DNA of 64,000 bases from Xanthoparmelia taractica (Eukaryota > Ascomycota > Lecanoromycetes > Lecanorales > Parmeliaceae): assembly GCA_033085395.1 (NCBI GenBank), contig JANQBS010000013.1, positions 124,001 to 188,000 on the forward strand, in the 5' to 3' direction. The notes beneath the pieces are model-generated. The model was not told the DNA's origin and made no database searches. It saw only the letters and a program-made list of their open reading frames with translations. Positions 34,350 to 44,286 of the stretch are shown in pieces. How positions within the stretch are numbered: position 1 is the stretch's first letter; every line of letters begins with the position of its first letter. The position numbers and the translations under genes were made by a program.

Positions 34350-34668
34350 TTCCCACAAATAGAGCTATGTCTCGTTGAACCCGTTCGTGTAATTGTCAGA
34401 GCAGACGTGTTCCAATAAACAACGGGCTTGGATACCAGCAGTATTGCATAGGCAGTCCATGTGAATCAAGCCACTGTGAGTATTGCAGGCATGGCAGAGT
34501 TAGCCATGGGTGTGTAGTGAATTACTCTCCCTATCTCTTATCTGTCAATCCAAATAGGGTCGCTGAAAATCGCCATGGTCCAAAATCACCTACTCCGCAA
34601 GTTTGCCTAGGCTTACTAGGAATTATCGTAAGGCCAGTCCTTCCTTGAGCAAACATAGAGCTGATCAT
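34350..34668. other. Intergenic between convergent genes
   Basis: 319 bp of 3' flanks of VMA12 and the oxygenase gene. Nothing else seen. Confidence 0.4.
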
Positions 34669-35839
34669 TCAGCAACATTTCACCACAGACCCAAGATCTC
34701 TCCCGCCTCTGCTCCTAGCGCAATCCGCACCCGTTGTGAGGGCCTTATTCTTATTCACCTCCCAATCCTCACACGACACATCCATGTCCACCTCTCCATG
34801 CTCCGCCGCGCTCGGGATCTTTTCACTCTGTAACCGCTTCATACTAACGCTCTTGTTGCCCCTGACCAGATACGCAACACTGTGCCTCGGGTAATCACCC
34901 TGTGCACCTGGGGCGTAAGTAACTCTGTGCATGTTGCTACGCAAGATCCCACCAGACCATTCAACGAGTGCATCGCCGATATTGATAATGGCGCAATTGG
35001 GCTCCGGACGGACGTATCGCCAGGCGGCTTCGTCGCTGGGGTCACTGCCCGGCGTCAAGATTTGTAGGCCGCCCAGGATGCTGCAGAGGACGGTGATGGC
35101 GCCGATGTCTGTATGCTTGAGCAGCGAGGTGCGGCGGTCGGAGGGAGGCTGAGGGGCGTAGCGTATCATGCGCAGCAAGGTACCGGAAGGGCGTTCTTGG
35201 CTTACTAACGATGCAAAAGTGCCACGCCGTAGTCCTAAACCTGTGTCAAGAATGGACAGGATACGGCTAATGATGCTGTGAGCATGGATCAGGAAGGACG
35301 AGAGGGTCGAGCGGTGGGATTCGATGACATCAGGGTGGGGGGGAGAAGACGTGTTGCCGATAATGTGGTCCTGGACAATTGCGTAGAACTCGCAGCGGTC
35401 CGGCGCGCCGTTGTCCGTCTTCATTATGCCAACATCCTTCCATCTGGATAGCTGTTAGTAAGTCTGTCTCGTATAACGTCCTTCTTATTTTGGCTAGCAG
35501 AGCCAATAGAAAGTATAAATTGGAAGCAGGTGTCACGAACCCGGTAAATTTCCCGTGGGAAGTATCCTGTGCATATTTACCTTTCTCCTCAACCTCAAGG
35601 TCGAATATGTTGTGGCTGATATCGAAAATTGCATCAATCTCTTTGATGATATTATCGCCGGTCTCTTCGCCGCCCATGTCTAGGAGGAAGAACCCTGTTG
35701 TGCGGCACGTTTCGAACACTTTCCGCGCGTATGTTGAATCGCCAGAGGATAGTCCTGAAAGAGAAAACTTGGGTACGTCTGCGATGGAGACATTTTCTGG
35801 GAACGGGGGCAAGCGGGCGAACGATTCTTGGGAGACCAT
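34669..35839 (-). CDS. 2-oxoglutarate/Fe(II) oxygenase, isopenicillin N synthase-like
   Basis: Two exons, 35839-35541 and 35443-34669; 357 aa, intron 97 nt (GTTCGT donor, ATCCAG acceptor). The N-terminal DIOX_N-type region has VPKFSLSGLSSGD and CRTTGFFLLDMGG. The spliced junction reads HGKFTGWKDVGIMKTDNGAP, usual for fungal members. The catalytic jelly roll shows LKHTDIGAITVL (His and Asp ligands, about 205-207), SNMHRVTYAP (second His about 271) and PRHSVAYLVRG (Arg for 2-oxoglutarate about 283). The residues needed for activity are present. The substrate is unknown; relatives act on antibiotics, toxins, flavonoid-like compounds or thymine. No biosynthetic cluster surrounds it. Confidence 0.85.
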
Positions 35840-37777
35840 GCTGACGAAGGCTTCCAAGTGATAGCTTGGTCAAATTCTCAAGACGGACAAGGGAGCGGAT
35901 GGAATTTAGCCCAACTAATACAAACAGGTCCAAAGAGAAAGTTGGAGATACCTATCTAGATGGCACTGATGGCTAACCAATCGGAATCTTGAGCGGAATA
36001 TTTCCTTGCATGCAGCAATGTCCGAATGACCACTAAGATCATGTGCATGACCGGCCCATTCCTACCGCCACGGAGCACCTTGGCCAAAAGAAGCACTCAG
36101 CACCGGGCATACAACGCACATCGTTGAAAATCTGCTGTGTGTTCTTGTTCAGTCATGTATATGGATCCAGCTCTCAAATCCGATAACCATCCATAGGCCG
36201 TCACAGAATATAATGCAAATCCCTGAGATGTAGGTGCAGAGATAGCCGAACAAGGTTCGGAGATTATGCCTGAGGCAATTAGAAGGATTGACAGGCCTAT
36301 TATCAGTCGTGATCCGCACAACAATGATGTCGAATATGGTCCAGCTGGTGCGATGCTTCATATAGCTGACATTATCGAAGGTGCAGACCCATCCAGAGCA
36401 AGTATTAATAACCACTGTACAGGGCATGGAGAAATCAGGGCTTGGCCTCCCTTCAAGGTGTTATTCGCTCACTCAGATCGACTCGATTCGACAGGCCTGC
36501 GGCCACAGCTCCTAATCTCTTTCAGGATAAGTGACGAGCATGGAAAATCGACATTCGAAGCAATTGACTAATCTTTCAGCTTTCTGAATGCGTGCTCGAG
36601 ATGCACGCTGTTATTTGACCACAATAGCCAGAACGCATGGACCGGATGATCAGTCCACAGACGGAGCCAAAGTACACAGCATAGGATTTTTGCTCCGCCT
36701 ACTTTACAAGCTAAAGATGGAAAAATGCCCGCAACATCAATCCTACCCAGCTTTCTACTAATTATGCAAAGAAAGGCCAAACGTTCTTCCCATCAACTCG
36801 GCACAAATTGATTCGGAAATGTTTGAGAGTAGGTGAAATTTATTCAGAATATTGGCTTACCAATTGGACACAGCATATTATTCGCACAGGGTGAAAATTT
36901 TGATGACGGATGGCATGGGCCAGGGGTTGAACAAAACGGAAAGAGAGAACCCGCAGATGGTCCCCATCCGTCACACGACCATTCAGTTCCTTGACCATGT
37001 CCAACAGTATGAGCCATGGTGGGGATGGTCCACGGTTCTGACGTCTCATAGCAAGCCATCGAGTAACGATTACTCGATGAGATAAGCCAGCGGCACCCAC
37101 GCCTATATGAAAGTCTGATCACTATTAACGGGCACCGCCGGTGCAAAGAAGCTGTATTCTTCGTCAGACATACTGGATGAACGGCATCCTTACTAAAAAC
37201 AGCGCTCTTGATACTGACGGTCTGAGGATCCAATCTATCCAGATAGATGAATTGGAATATGGAGGTGAACTTTTGAAGTACTGGACGGATCTCGCTTAGC
37301 GGCTAGTTATCAAGCGCCGCATTCCGGCATCCCTGAAAACCCTGTACTCTGGTAAGATCTTACTTTAGGCTTTCTAAGTTGAACGCACAACAAAAGCTTC
37401 CGGTCACGGCTCCGAAGTCATTACTCGATAACAACACGACGATAAGGTAAATAATACTTTAAAGACTTTACTAGACCTAACGATCGAGTAATAGAAACGT
37501 CACTATGTCTATTCCTAACCTTGTCAACCCCATGAGGTCGGTGTCTCCCGGGCCAGATTGGAGACTTCTTTGGGCGGTTGAGGAGCATGAAACGATAAGA
37601 AGGCTCGATATACCCCACAAAGGGTCATTATCGTCCATATAGATTCACTCCCAACGGTACAGCTACTCTCCACGCGCTTACTCACATTCATGCACAATCT
37701 TTTCCCTCCTCTTCATCCTATAGCATTCTCTCTTTGAGAAGCTTTGTAATCTTCTCATATCGTCTTGCTGTTACCCT
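35840..37777. other. Gene-poor 1.9 kb upstream of allantoinase
   Basis: No confident gene. A plus-strand frame at 36266-36571 (101 codons, MPEAIRRIDRPIISRDPHNN..., ending EHGKSTFEAID) looks weakly protein-like and st ays open upstream to a possible acceptor at about 36229, but no family is recognised. GATAAG words occur at 37441 and 37594. Confidence 0.35.
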
Positions 37778-37801
37778 GATAAGACAGCCAGCCGTCTTAT
37801 C
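37778..37801. promoter_or_regulatory. Inverted GATA-factor site pair upstream of allantoinase
   Basis: GATAAGAC at 37778-37785 and its exact inverse GTCTTATC at 37794-37801 are separated by 8 bp, about 75-98 bp before the allantoinase start. AreA/NIT2-type GATA factors activate nitrogen catabolic genes through pairs of such sites (family knowledge). Further GATAAG copies lie at 37441 and 37594. Confidence 0.55.
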
Positions 37802-37875
37802 TCTACCTCCAGTTTCAAGAGAAAGCGTGGCATTAGGGCCCCTTTGAGTCGAAGAACCATAATAATACTACGACA

Positions 37876-39387
37876 ATGTCAACAGCACAGCACCCTCCTA
37901 TAACTGTCCTTACCTCCTCTCGAGCCATCGTGTCAGGCCAGCTGACTGCTGCCACAATAGTTATCTCTCTCAGCACGGGCAGAATTACCTCAATCATTCA
38001 CTCGGTCCTTCCACCTGCAAGCTTCCCTGCCGAAACACCATATACCGACTATTCGCCCCATGTTCTGCTGCCCGGACTCGTTGATGCGCATGTTCATCTC
38101 AATGAGCCTGGGCGGACAGAATGGGAGGGGTTTTGGACTGGCACTCAGGCCGCTGCATCAGGAGGAGTCACCACGGTCATTGATATGCCGTTGAACGCCA
38201 TACCACCAACAACAACTGTACAAGGGTTGCGAGAAAAAGTCAAAGCTGCACAAGGACAATGCTGGGTCGATGTGGGCTTCTATGGTGGTATCGTCCCTGG
38301 TAACGTTCAAGAGTTGAAACCTCTTGTCCAGTCCGGTGTGAGAGGTTTCAAAGGCTTCCTGATCGATAGCGGAGTGGAAGAATTCCCAGCTGTCTCATCT
38401 ACGGATATCTCCGAAGCGATGACAGAGTTAGCAGACGAGTCCACGACGTTGATGTTCCATGCCGAGATGATCCCTCCAATCACAGACTCTGTGGGCGACA
38501 ATGTGCAATGGTCATTACCGCCACTAGCACCAATTGGTCCTCTGAATGAATACAAGACATTCCTTGCCTCGCGCCCAACCCCATTTGAAACCTACGCCAT
38601 CTCCGAAATCCTGTCTCTGGCACATCTTGCCCCAAACCTCCCTCTTCACATCGTCCATCTCTCAGCTATCGAAGCCATCCCGCTCCTCCGCGAGGCCCGA
38701 GCAGCAGGGATCAAAATCACAGCGGAGACATGTTTCCATTATCTGGCCTTAGCATCGGAGAAGATACAGGACGGCGATACAAGACACAAGTGCTGCCCAC
38801 CCATACGCACCCAATCCAACCAAGACGGGCTTTGGGACGAGCTGCTTTGGGAAGATGACAGTGTAATCAAGACCATAGTATCAGATCACTCACCATGCAC
38901 ACCTGAACTTAAGCTTCTGCCACCTTCCATAGCTGGCAACAGGCTACCGACACCGCCTTCCGAAGACGAGAAAGAACCGGGCAATTTTTTCTCTGCGTGG
39001 GGCGGTGTCTCGTCGGTTGGCCTTGGGCTTCCCATCCTTTGGACTTCTGCCATTCAGAACAATCGCAATATCACACCAGAGGACATAGCACGCTGGTGCT
39101 GCGCTAACACGGCTTTGCAAGTAGGCCTCGAAAATAGCAAAGGGCAATTGGCTGTAGGATTCGATGGTGACGTTTGTGTGTTCGATGATGAAGCCGAATG
39201 GGTAGTTGGTGAGGGTGGTGAGGGCATGTTATGGCGGAACAAGGTGAGTGCATACGCTGGAAAGAAAATGAAAGGGTGTGTAAAGGAGACATGGGTAAGA
39301 GGGCGGAAAGTATACCAGAGAGGGAGAGGGTTCATTGAAACCAAGCCTGGAGGTAAGCTTCTTCTGGAGAAAAGGGTCAAACTCTAG
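37876..39387 (+). CDS. DAL1: Allantoinase
   Basis: Intronless, 503 aa. Amidohydrolase-fold cyclic amidase: DAHVHLNEPGRTEWEG (about 69-84) supplies two metal His; GFKGFLIDSG (about 159) carries the Lys expected to be carboxylated; LMFHAEM (about 196) and LHIVHLS (about 257) supply further His; VSDHSPC (about 336) holds the catalytic Asp. NEPGRTEWEGF is diagnostic for allantoinase over dihydropyrimidinase or dihydroorotase. It opens the hydantoin ring of allantoin to allantoate, the step before ureidoglycolate in purine degradation. The promoter has an inverted GATA pair, consistent with nitrogen control. Confidence 0.96.
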   Translation: MSTAQHPPITVLTSSRAIVSGQLTAATIVISLSTGRITSIIHSVLPPASFPAETPYTDYSPHVLLPGLVDAHVHLNEPGRTEWEGFWTGTQAAASGGVTTVIDMPLNAIPPTTTVQGLREKVKAAQGQCWVDVGFYGGIVPGNVQELKPLVQSGVRGFKGFLIDSGVEEFPAVSSTDISEAMTELADESTTLMFHAEMIPPITDSVGDNVQWSLPPLAPIGPLNEYKTFLASRPTPFETYAISEILSLAHLAPNLPLHIVHLSAIEAIPLLREARAAGIKITAETCFHYLALASEKIQDGDTRHKCCPPIRTQSNQDGLWDELLWEDDSVIKTIVSDHSPCTPELKLLPPSIAGNRLPTPPSEDEKEPGNFFSAWGGVSSVGLGLPILWTSAIQNNRNITPEDIARWCCANTALQVGLENSKGQLAVGFDGDVCVFDDEAEWVVGEGGEGMLWRNKVSAYAGKKMKGCVKETWVRGRKVYQRGRGFIETKPGGKLLLEKRVKL

Positions 39388-40411
39388 GCGTCTGAGAGTC
39401 ACGGATGGTTCAAGACTCTATATGAGTAGATGGAGTCTTCAGGAAGCTCGAACAGCGCTGCATCTGGACCATGGAAGCGGAAAAGCAAGCATAGGTGATA
39501 TTCAAGCGCTTTCGATTACTCATTTTCAGGGTGTTAGACCTCCATCTGCGTTAGATACACTCTGATCTGGCGTTCATCGAAGTATATTCACATGTGAGGT
39601 GCTCCAATACCTCTTTGGATTCGCAGTTTTCGATACCAGAATCGAAGTCACTCACGTACCTTCTCCTCCAGCAATTTTCACCTCTCGGAGCGTGAGCTGT
39701 AAAATGGCGCGCAACCTGGCATACGGACTAATAGCAATGTAGCATACGATAGTGAAATCTGAGTTATATCCTCTCCAAGCCCGGAAGGTGGTGTGTCGAC
39801 ACTACTAACCAATGTCCGAATGAAGGGCGTTACATCAGAATTCACTAGATGGCAAAGATTCGTCGCTAAGGGACATGCGTACATGGGGAGGATCAATACT
39901 TGCTGCATTGCTCGAAGAAAGAAAGATTGTGATTATGGATTGAAAAGTTGATGTGCATGATAAAGTTAGGTACAACCCCTTCCCCTCTCAGACTCGGAAA
40001 TCATTCTGCTAACTTGGGTATCAGTTATGATACAATAGCGACATACAAGGAGTGTCGACCCCTATGTCCAACTCGTCTCACGCATGCATTAGAGCAGTTT
40101 CCAACACCTCATCTGATCACAGTTGGACTTTCTCAAGGAAATAAATGGAAAATTGACACCGCCACTCAGAAAAACTCATGTCTTGAGCCCATCGTCACTA
40201 CATTGGATAAGTGACCGAGAGGACTGACACAACCCAGATCCTGGAGTCCGCCACAACAATTCATTCTGTGCTGATGTTATAGTCGGAGAAGCGTAAAACC
40301 CAAGGCACTCCTAGGCAATCTACGTAGCAATCGCTTTCCGGCCTACAGCGACTTAGACAAGAAGGTTGTTCGATGGCATTTCGAGAGAGAGTATTCTCAA
40401 ATTTCTGATGA
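39388..40411. other. Intergenic between convergent genes, nothing recognised
   Basis: About 1 kb of 3' flank between allantoinase and the next minus-strand gene; only short frames. Confidence 0.4.
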
Positions 40412-41281
40412 CTAGCGCCCTGAACTAGCCTGATACTGCTGGCGAATGGTGTTCAAATATCGGTTAAGGTCTGCCATTGCTGCGTGCTCCAGAACCGAAA
40501 GCTCTCGTCGGTTGGTAACCAGTTGAGGAGAATGCACGGCCGCTGCTTCTGAACCAAGAAAGATCGTGCATTTCACTTTCTTTGGCAATTTTGCCAATGG
40601 ATTCAGACAGCCTTGCTTCTTTTCCCAGTTCCTATCCTCAATCTCATCGTGCCAGAACAGCTTGACAGTGCGCAGGTTCGACATGTTGAGTAATGTTTTG
40701 CGAATAATTCTCAGCAATGATCGGTTGACCCTAAGACGCTTGCGGCGCTCTGATTTCCGATGAGCTGGCTTCATGACCGGATAGAACATAACACCGATGG
40801 TAATATTTCGAATGAACTGAAACTCTGGTCGAGAGCCAAACGCTTGCAGAGACGCATCACTGACAGTATTGTGATCTGTTCGGGGTGCGAATGAATTGAA
40901 ACTGATATGCCATATGGTATCACCATATAGGACATCTTGTGCTTCGTCGTGGAGTTGATGATTGACTCTGAGAATTTGGGTTTGGCATTTCGTGAGGCAA
41001 TAAATATTGCAATTCTTATCGGCTTGCAAAAGATGGTATCTAGACTCGTATCTGATGATGGTGGGGGCGAAATAATACTGGTAAATATTTCGTCGTACCT
41101 CAAGGGGTAGAGAAAGCAGGCGGAACTCAGCTGTCTCGTCGAAGTATGGTTGCACACTTGCAGTCCCACATATTTCGTGGTGGGGTTTGACTGGAGAATT
41201 TGGGATGGTGAAGGCTTTCACGGAGTCGGACTCTGGACGCCTGGAAACATAAAGCTCGACCTCTGGCTCGGCGACTTCCAT
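40412..41281 (-). CDS. Fungal hypothetical protein with 2EXR/DUF7730-like region
   Basis: Single exon, 289 aa from the ATG at 41281; the frame is open upstream without an ATG. Residues about 55-120 read LLSLPLEVRRNIYQYYF ... ILRVNHQLHDEAQDVLYGDT and WHISF. This pattern (LP.E.R..IY....... LL.V..Q.......LY......F) is typical of a very large ascomycete family of F-box-like proteins. The C-terminal half is basic, with RKSERRKRLRVNRSLLRI. No catalytic motif. Function unknown; the family may act in protein recognition. Confidence 0.8.
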   Translation of the reverse strand: MEVAEPEVELYVSRRPESDSVKAFTIPNSPVKPHHEICGTASVQPYFDETAEFRLLSLPLEVRRNIYQYYFAPTIIRYESRYHLLQADKNCNIYCLTKCQTQILRVNHQLHDEAQDVLYGDTIWHISFNSFAPRTDHNTVSDASLQAFGSRPEFQFIRNITIGVMFYPVMKPAHRKSERRKRLRVNRSLLRIIRKTLLNMSNLRTVKLFWHDEIEDRNWEKKQGCLNPLAKLPKKVKCTIFLGSEAAAVHSPQLVTNRRELSVLEHAAMADLNRYLNTIRQQYQASSGR

Positions 41282-41484
41282 GGTGGGCTTGTATGAAATA
41301 TATTTCCTCAAATGTCTACTCAAATTTATATACACGCCTCGGCAAGTCCCTTTATCTCTAGCCGAAGTTCTACCGCTGAAATCTCGCTAAGGCTTCCAAT
41401 CAACACGTATTGAAAATCTCATCACTTTGACTACCCGGATCTTTGACACCGCGAATTTACAACACAGTAAACGTTGAACAGAGA
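41282..41484. promoter_or_regulatory. Divergent promoter of the 2EXR-like and REB1-like genes
   Basis: 203 bp between divergent starts, with an AT-rich TATATAAAT-type word on the minus strand near 41328. Confidence 0.45.
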
Positions 41485-44286
41485 ATGGCCAGCTCCGAGG
41501 GTTCTCGATCGTGCGCAGACATGGGTCAGAACTCATCCCAGCTCCAAAACCCCTCAGCAGAACCGTCCGCTCCCGAGCACCAGAGAAAGAGCAAGGACAA
41601 GAAGGGCAAGTTGAAGAAGAGCAGGGAACAGAGCGCTGAGATGGAGAGACCCATTGCCCAAGTGGAGGCAGAAAGCGCACATACGCTATTGCAGATAAGG
41701 AACGCGCAGGTCCAGGATAGCAGGGCTCCTTACTACGAGGATAGTCACGCTCTTCCAGAGCAACTTAGGGCGAACAATTCGCCAATGCGCCCTTCCGCAG
41801 AGCCTGTACGGAAGTCTAAAAATCGCAAGACTAATGACAAGAGAGCTATGAAGAAACGGACCCGAACGGATATTTATGAATATGCGGGCAGTGAGGAGCA
41901 TTCCAACGGAGTGGAGCAGTACCCAGATCTTCCGTCCACCCCCCCAAGACTGATTGATCGCTCATCACCACCCCCATATCGCCCGGCCGTCCCTGCGGTG
42001 AATGCTCTTGATGACATCCCCACTGATGACGATAATGTTGCTGCATATGAGGAGTACGCGAAGGACACCGCAAGTGCTGATCCGCCTGGTCTTTCAGATC
42101 ATGATGTGTTCAGCTTCTCGCAACAGCCACCAAATCCGTTCGACCAAGATGAGGCTGGGGAAGGTATGCATGCCACCTGTCAGCTACCAACGAATGTATA
42201 CGGGTCATCTCAAAGCAACCAAAAGCAAAAACAAAAGAAGCGGAAGAGGCGCATGAATGATCAGGGAGATATCGTTAGTTCTGCACACGATCAGGGTCAG
42301 TATATCTCATATTTTGATTCCCAAGCGATCGATCACTTCCTCAAAACCGATATGAGCTTGGCTAATCTATTCTGCCGATACGAAGTCGATGACATGCCCA
42401 TTGATCCCGAGTTGCACAACGTAAATACTCTTCCACCATCGGCTGAATTGAGCAATTTAAACGACGAAGATCTGAATATCTTGCAGAAGAATGGGGGATA
42501 TTCTGACAGGCGTGGTTCTTCGCAACCACGTAAACGTAGACGGCTGGAAGAACTGCGAGGTACTAGTGCTTCCGAACTACCATATATGAGTCCTTATTCG
42601 TTCCAACATGAGCAAGAAAACATCCAAGACCAGGTTCTGCCTGGATTTGAAGATATGCAAAAACAGGCATCCGGGCCCAATTCACCTTTCCCAGACAATG
42701 TTGCTGACGGAGATTCTGATCTCTCAGGCGATGGAGTGCAAGCCAAGAAGAGCGCTGTGCGTAAGAAAAACGGCGAACCCAGGAAAGCCAGACCTAAGAA
42801 GGAGCGTGGAGACAGCCAGAAAGGTGATGAAATTGAGCGTGCAACAAAAGACAAAGCGGACAACGGAGGCACGTTTTCAGTTGCGGAGGGCTTGCAGTTG
42901 GATGCCTTTCGTGACAATTATTGCGAAGCCAATGACATGACTGTTTGGCAGTTCAACAACTTGATTCAAACTCCAATGCGGGGAAATGCTCAGGTCAAAG
43001 CGCTCTTCAACGAGATCCATGATATCCTGCCCTATCGCCCTCGGATGTCCGTTCAGAAATGTTGTAGACGTCGTTTTCATAACTTCTCACGTGGGACGTG
43101 GAATGCAGAAGAAGATGAGGTGCTGAAGCAAGCGGTTGCAGAGAAAGGTAAAGCATGGAAGGAGATTGGCGATTTGATGGGTCGCATGTCCGAAGACTGC
43201 CGGGATCGATGGCGAAACTACCTAGTCAACTCGGAACACCGCAACCGAGAGCAATGGACAGATGCGGAAGTTGTGAACCTATGCACAGCAATACTTGAAT
43301 GTATGCAGCTTATGAAAGAGGACCGGATGCGTGCCAGAGGGGAGGGTGAAGATGTGCCTGAATGTGGGACTGAATCGGATCAGGAACGTGAAGACATGAA
43401 ACACATCAACTGGCAGGCTGTTAGCGATCGTATGGGCGAACATGGTGGTGGAAGGTCACGATTGCAATGCAGCTTCAAATGGGGTCAGCTAAAGAAGCGG
43501 GAACAGGCAGATTATCTGAAATCCATCAGAGATTCAGGAGAGATCGAAAAGAAGAGGCCTACGCCAGTAAAGAACCCTTGGAGGATGAAACTAGCTTCCA
43601 AGAGAGTTGACAACATGAGGTCTGGGGATATCCATGCTCTTTTGCAGGCAGTGGCGGATCTTGATGTCCCTGAAGAAGGAAACATCCCGTGGAAATCTCT
43701 CGGAGATGACAAATTCCGAGCCACATGGACGTCCACTGACAAGAAAGCTGCGTGGTCGAGACTAAAGGAAAGAGTTGCCGGATCTGAATTTATGGATTAT
43801 TGCAGAGTAGCGAATGAATTGCTCTCCCGGATAATAAGCGAAGACCCGGATGCACTCAATGAAAGATGGGACCCTCAATTGCATGGAGATGTCAGCGCGA
43901 AGAAGACTAGGAAGAAGAGGAAAGCTGCTAAGCAAACGGATAAGGGGAAGGGGAAGGAAGATAGTGATCCGACGAACGGCTATCTGCAGAGGAGCAACGA
44001 ATTTGTCTACGACAGCGATGATATGGACGGAAACGCTGGGGATCAGACAAGGCTGGGTGGCTTCGAGCCGCAGGACTACAATCCTTACAATGTTCTTCCA
44101 ATGAGTGATGGTATGGATGGGGTGCTGGATCCGAGCAATGGGGTCGGGCCGATGACTGCTGATGACCAGGAAGCATTTTTCCACGATGGAAGCAACGCAA
44201 ATGGGCATCTATCAATGGCGGATGGAGAAGTGAGCCCGGAATTCGCAGGCCGATTGCAGTCAGCGCTCAACGCTGCTTTGACCTAA
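41485..44286 (+). CDS. Myb-domain DNA-binding protein, Reb1/Pol I terminator-factor type
   Basis: Intronless, 933 aa from the ATG at 41485. The N-terminal half is low-complexity with Lys-rich tracts (KSKDKKGKLKKSREQ; QKQKQKKRKRRM) that may be nuclear localisation signals. The DNA-binding core spans about 470-675: FRDNYCEANDMTVWQFNNLI, then Myb repeat GTWNAEEDEVLKQAVAEKGK with WKEIGDLMGR and CRDRWRNYL, a second Myb repeat starting EQWTDAEVVNLCTAI, and a third with INWQAVSDRMG and LQCSFKW. Reb1-type proteins bind rDNA terminators and many promoters, stop Pol I and shape nucleosomes. Paralogues with this layout exist in filamentous fungi, so identity with yeast Reb1 is likely but not proven. Confidence 0.85.
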   Translation: MASSEGSRSCADMGQNSSQLQNPSAEPSAPEHQRKSKDKKGKLKKSREQSAEMERPIAQVEAESAHTLLQIRNAQVQDSRAPYYEDSHALPEQLRANNSPMRPSAEPVRKSKNRKTNDKRAMKKRTRTDIYEYAGSEEHSNGVEQYPDLPSTPPRLIDRSSPPPYRPAVPAVNALDDIPTDDDNVAAYEEYAKDTASADPPGLSDHDVFSFSQQPPNPFDQDEAGEGMHATCQLPTNVYGSSQSNQKQKQKKRKRRMNDQGDIVSSAHDQGQYISYFDSQAIDHFLKTDMSLANLFCRYEVDDMPIDPELHNVNTLPPSAELSNLNDEDLNILQKNGGYSDRRGSSQPRKRRRLEELRGTSASELPYMSPYSFQHEQENIQDQVLPGFEDMQKQASGPNSPFPDNVADGDSDLSGDGVQAKKSAVRKKNGEPRKARPKKERGDSQKGDEIERATKDKADNGGTFSVAEGLQLDAFRDNYCEANDMTVWQFNNLIQTPMRGNAQVKALFNEIHDILPYRPRMSVQKCCRRRFHNFSRGTWNAEEDEVLKQAVAEKGKAWKEIGDLMGRMSEDCRDRWRNYLVNSEHRNREQWTDAEVVNLCTAILECMQLMKEDRMRARGEGEDVPECGTESDQEREDMKHINWQAVSDRMGEHGGGRSRLQCSFKWGQLKKREQADYLKSIRDSGEIEKKRPTPVKNPWRMKLASKRVDNMRSGDIHALLQAVADLDVPEEGNIPWKSLGDDKFRATWTSTDKKAAWSRLKERVAGSEFMDYCRVANELLSRIISEDPDALNERWDPQLHGDVSAKKTRKKRKAAKQTDKGKGKEDSDPTNGYLQRSNEFVYDSDDMDGNAGDQTRLGGFEPQDYNPYNVLPMSDGMDGVLDPSNGVGPMTADDQEAFFHDGSNANGHLSMADGEVSPEFAGRLQSALNAALT

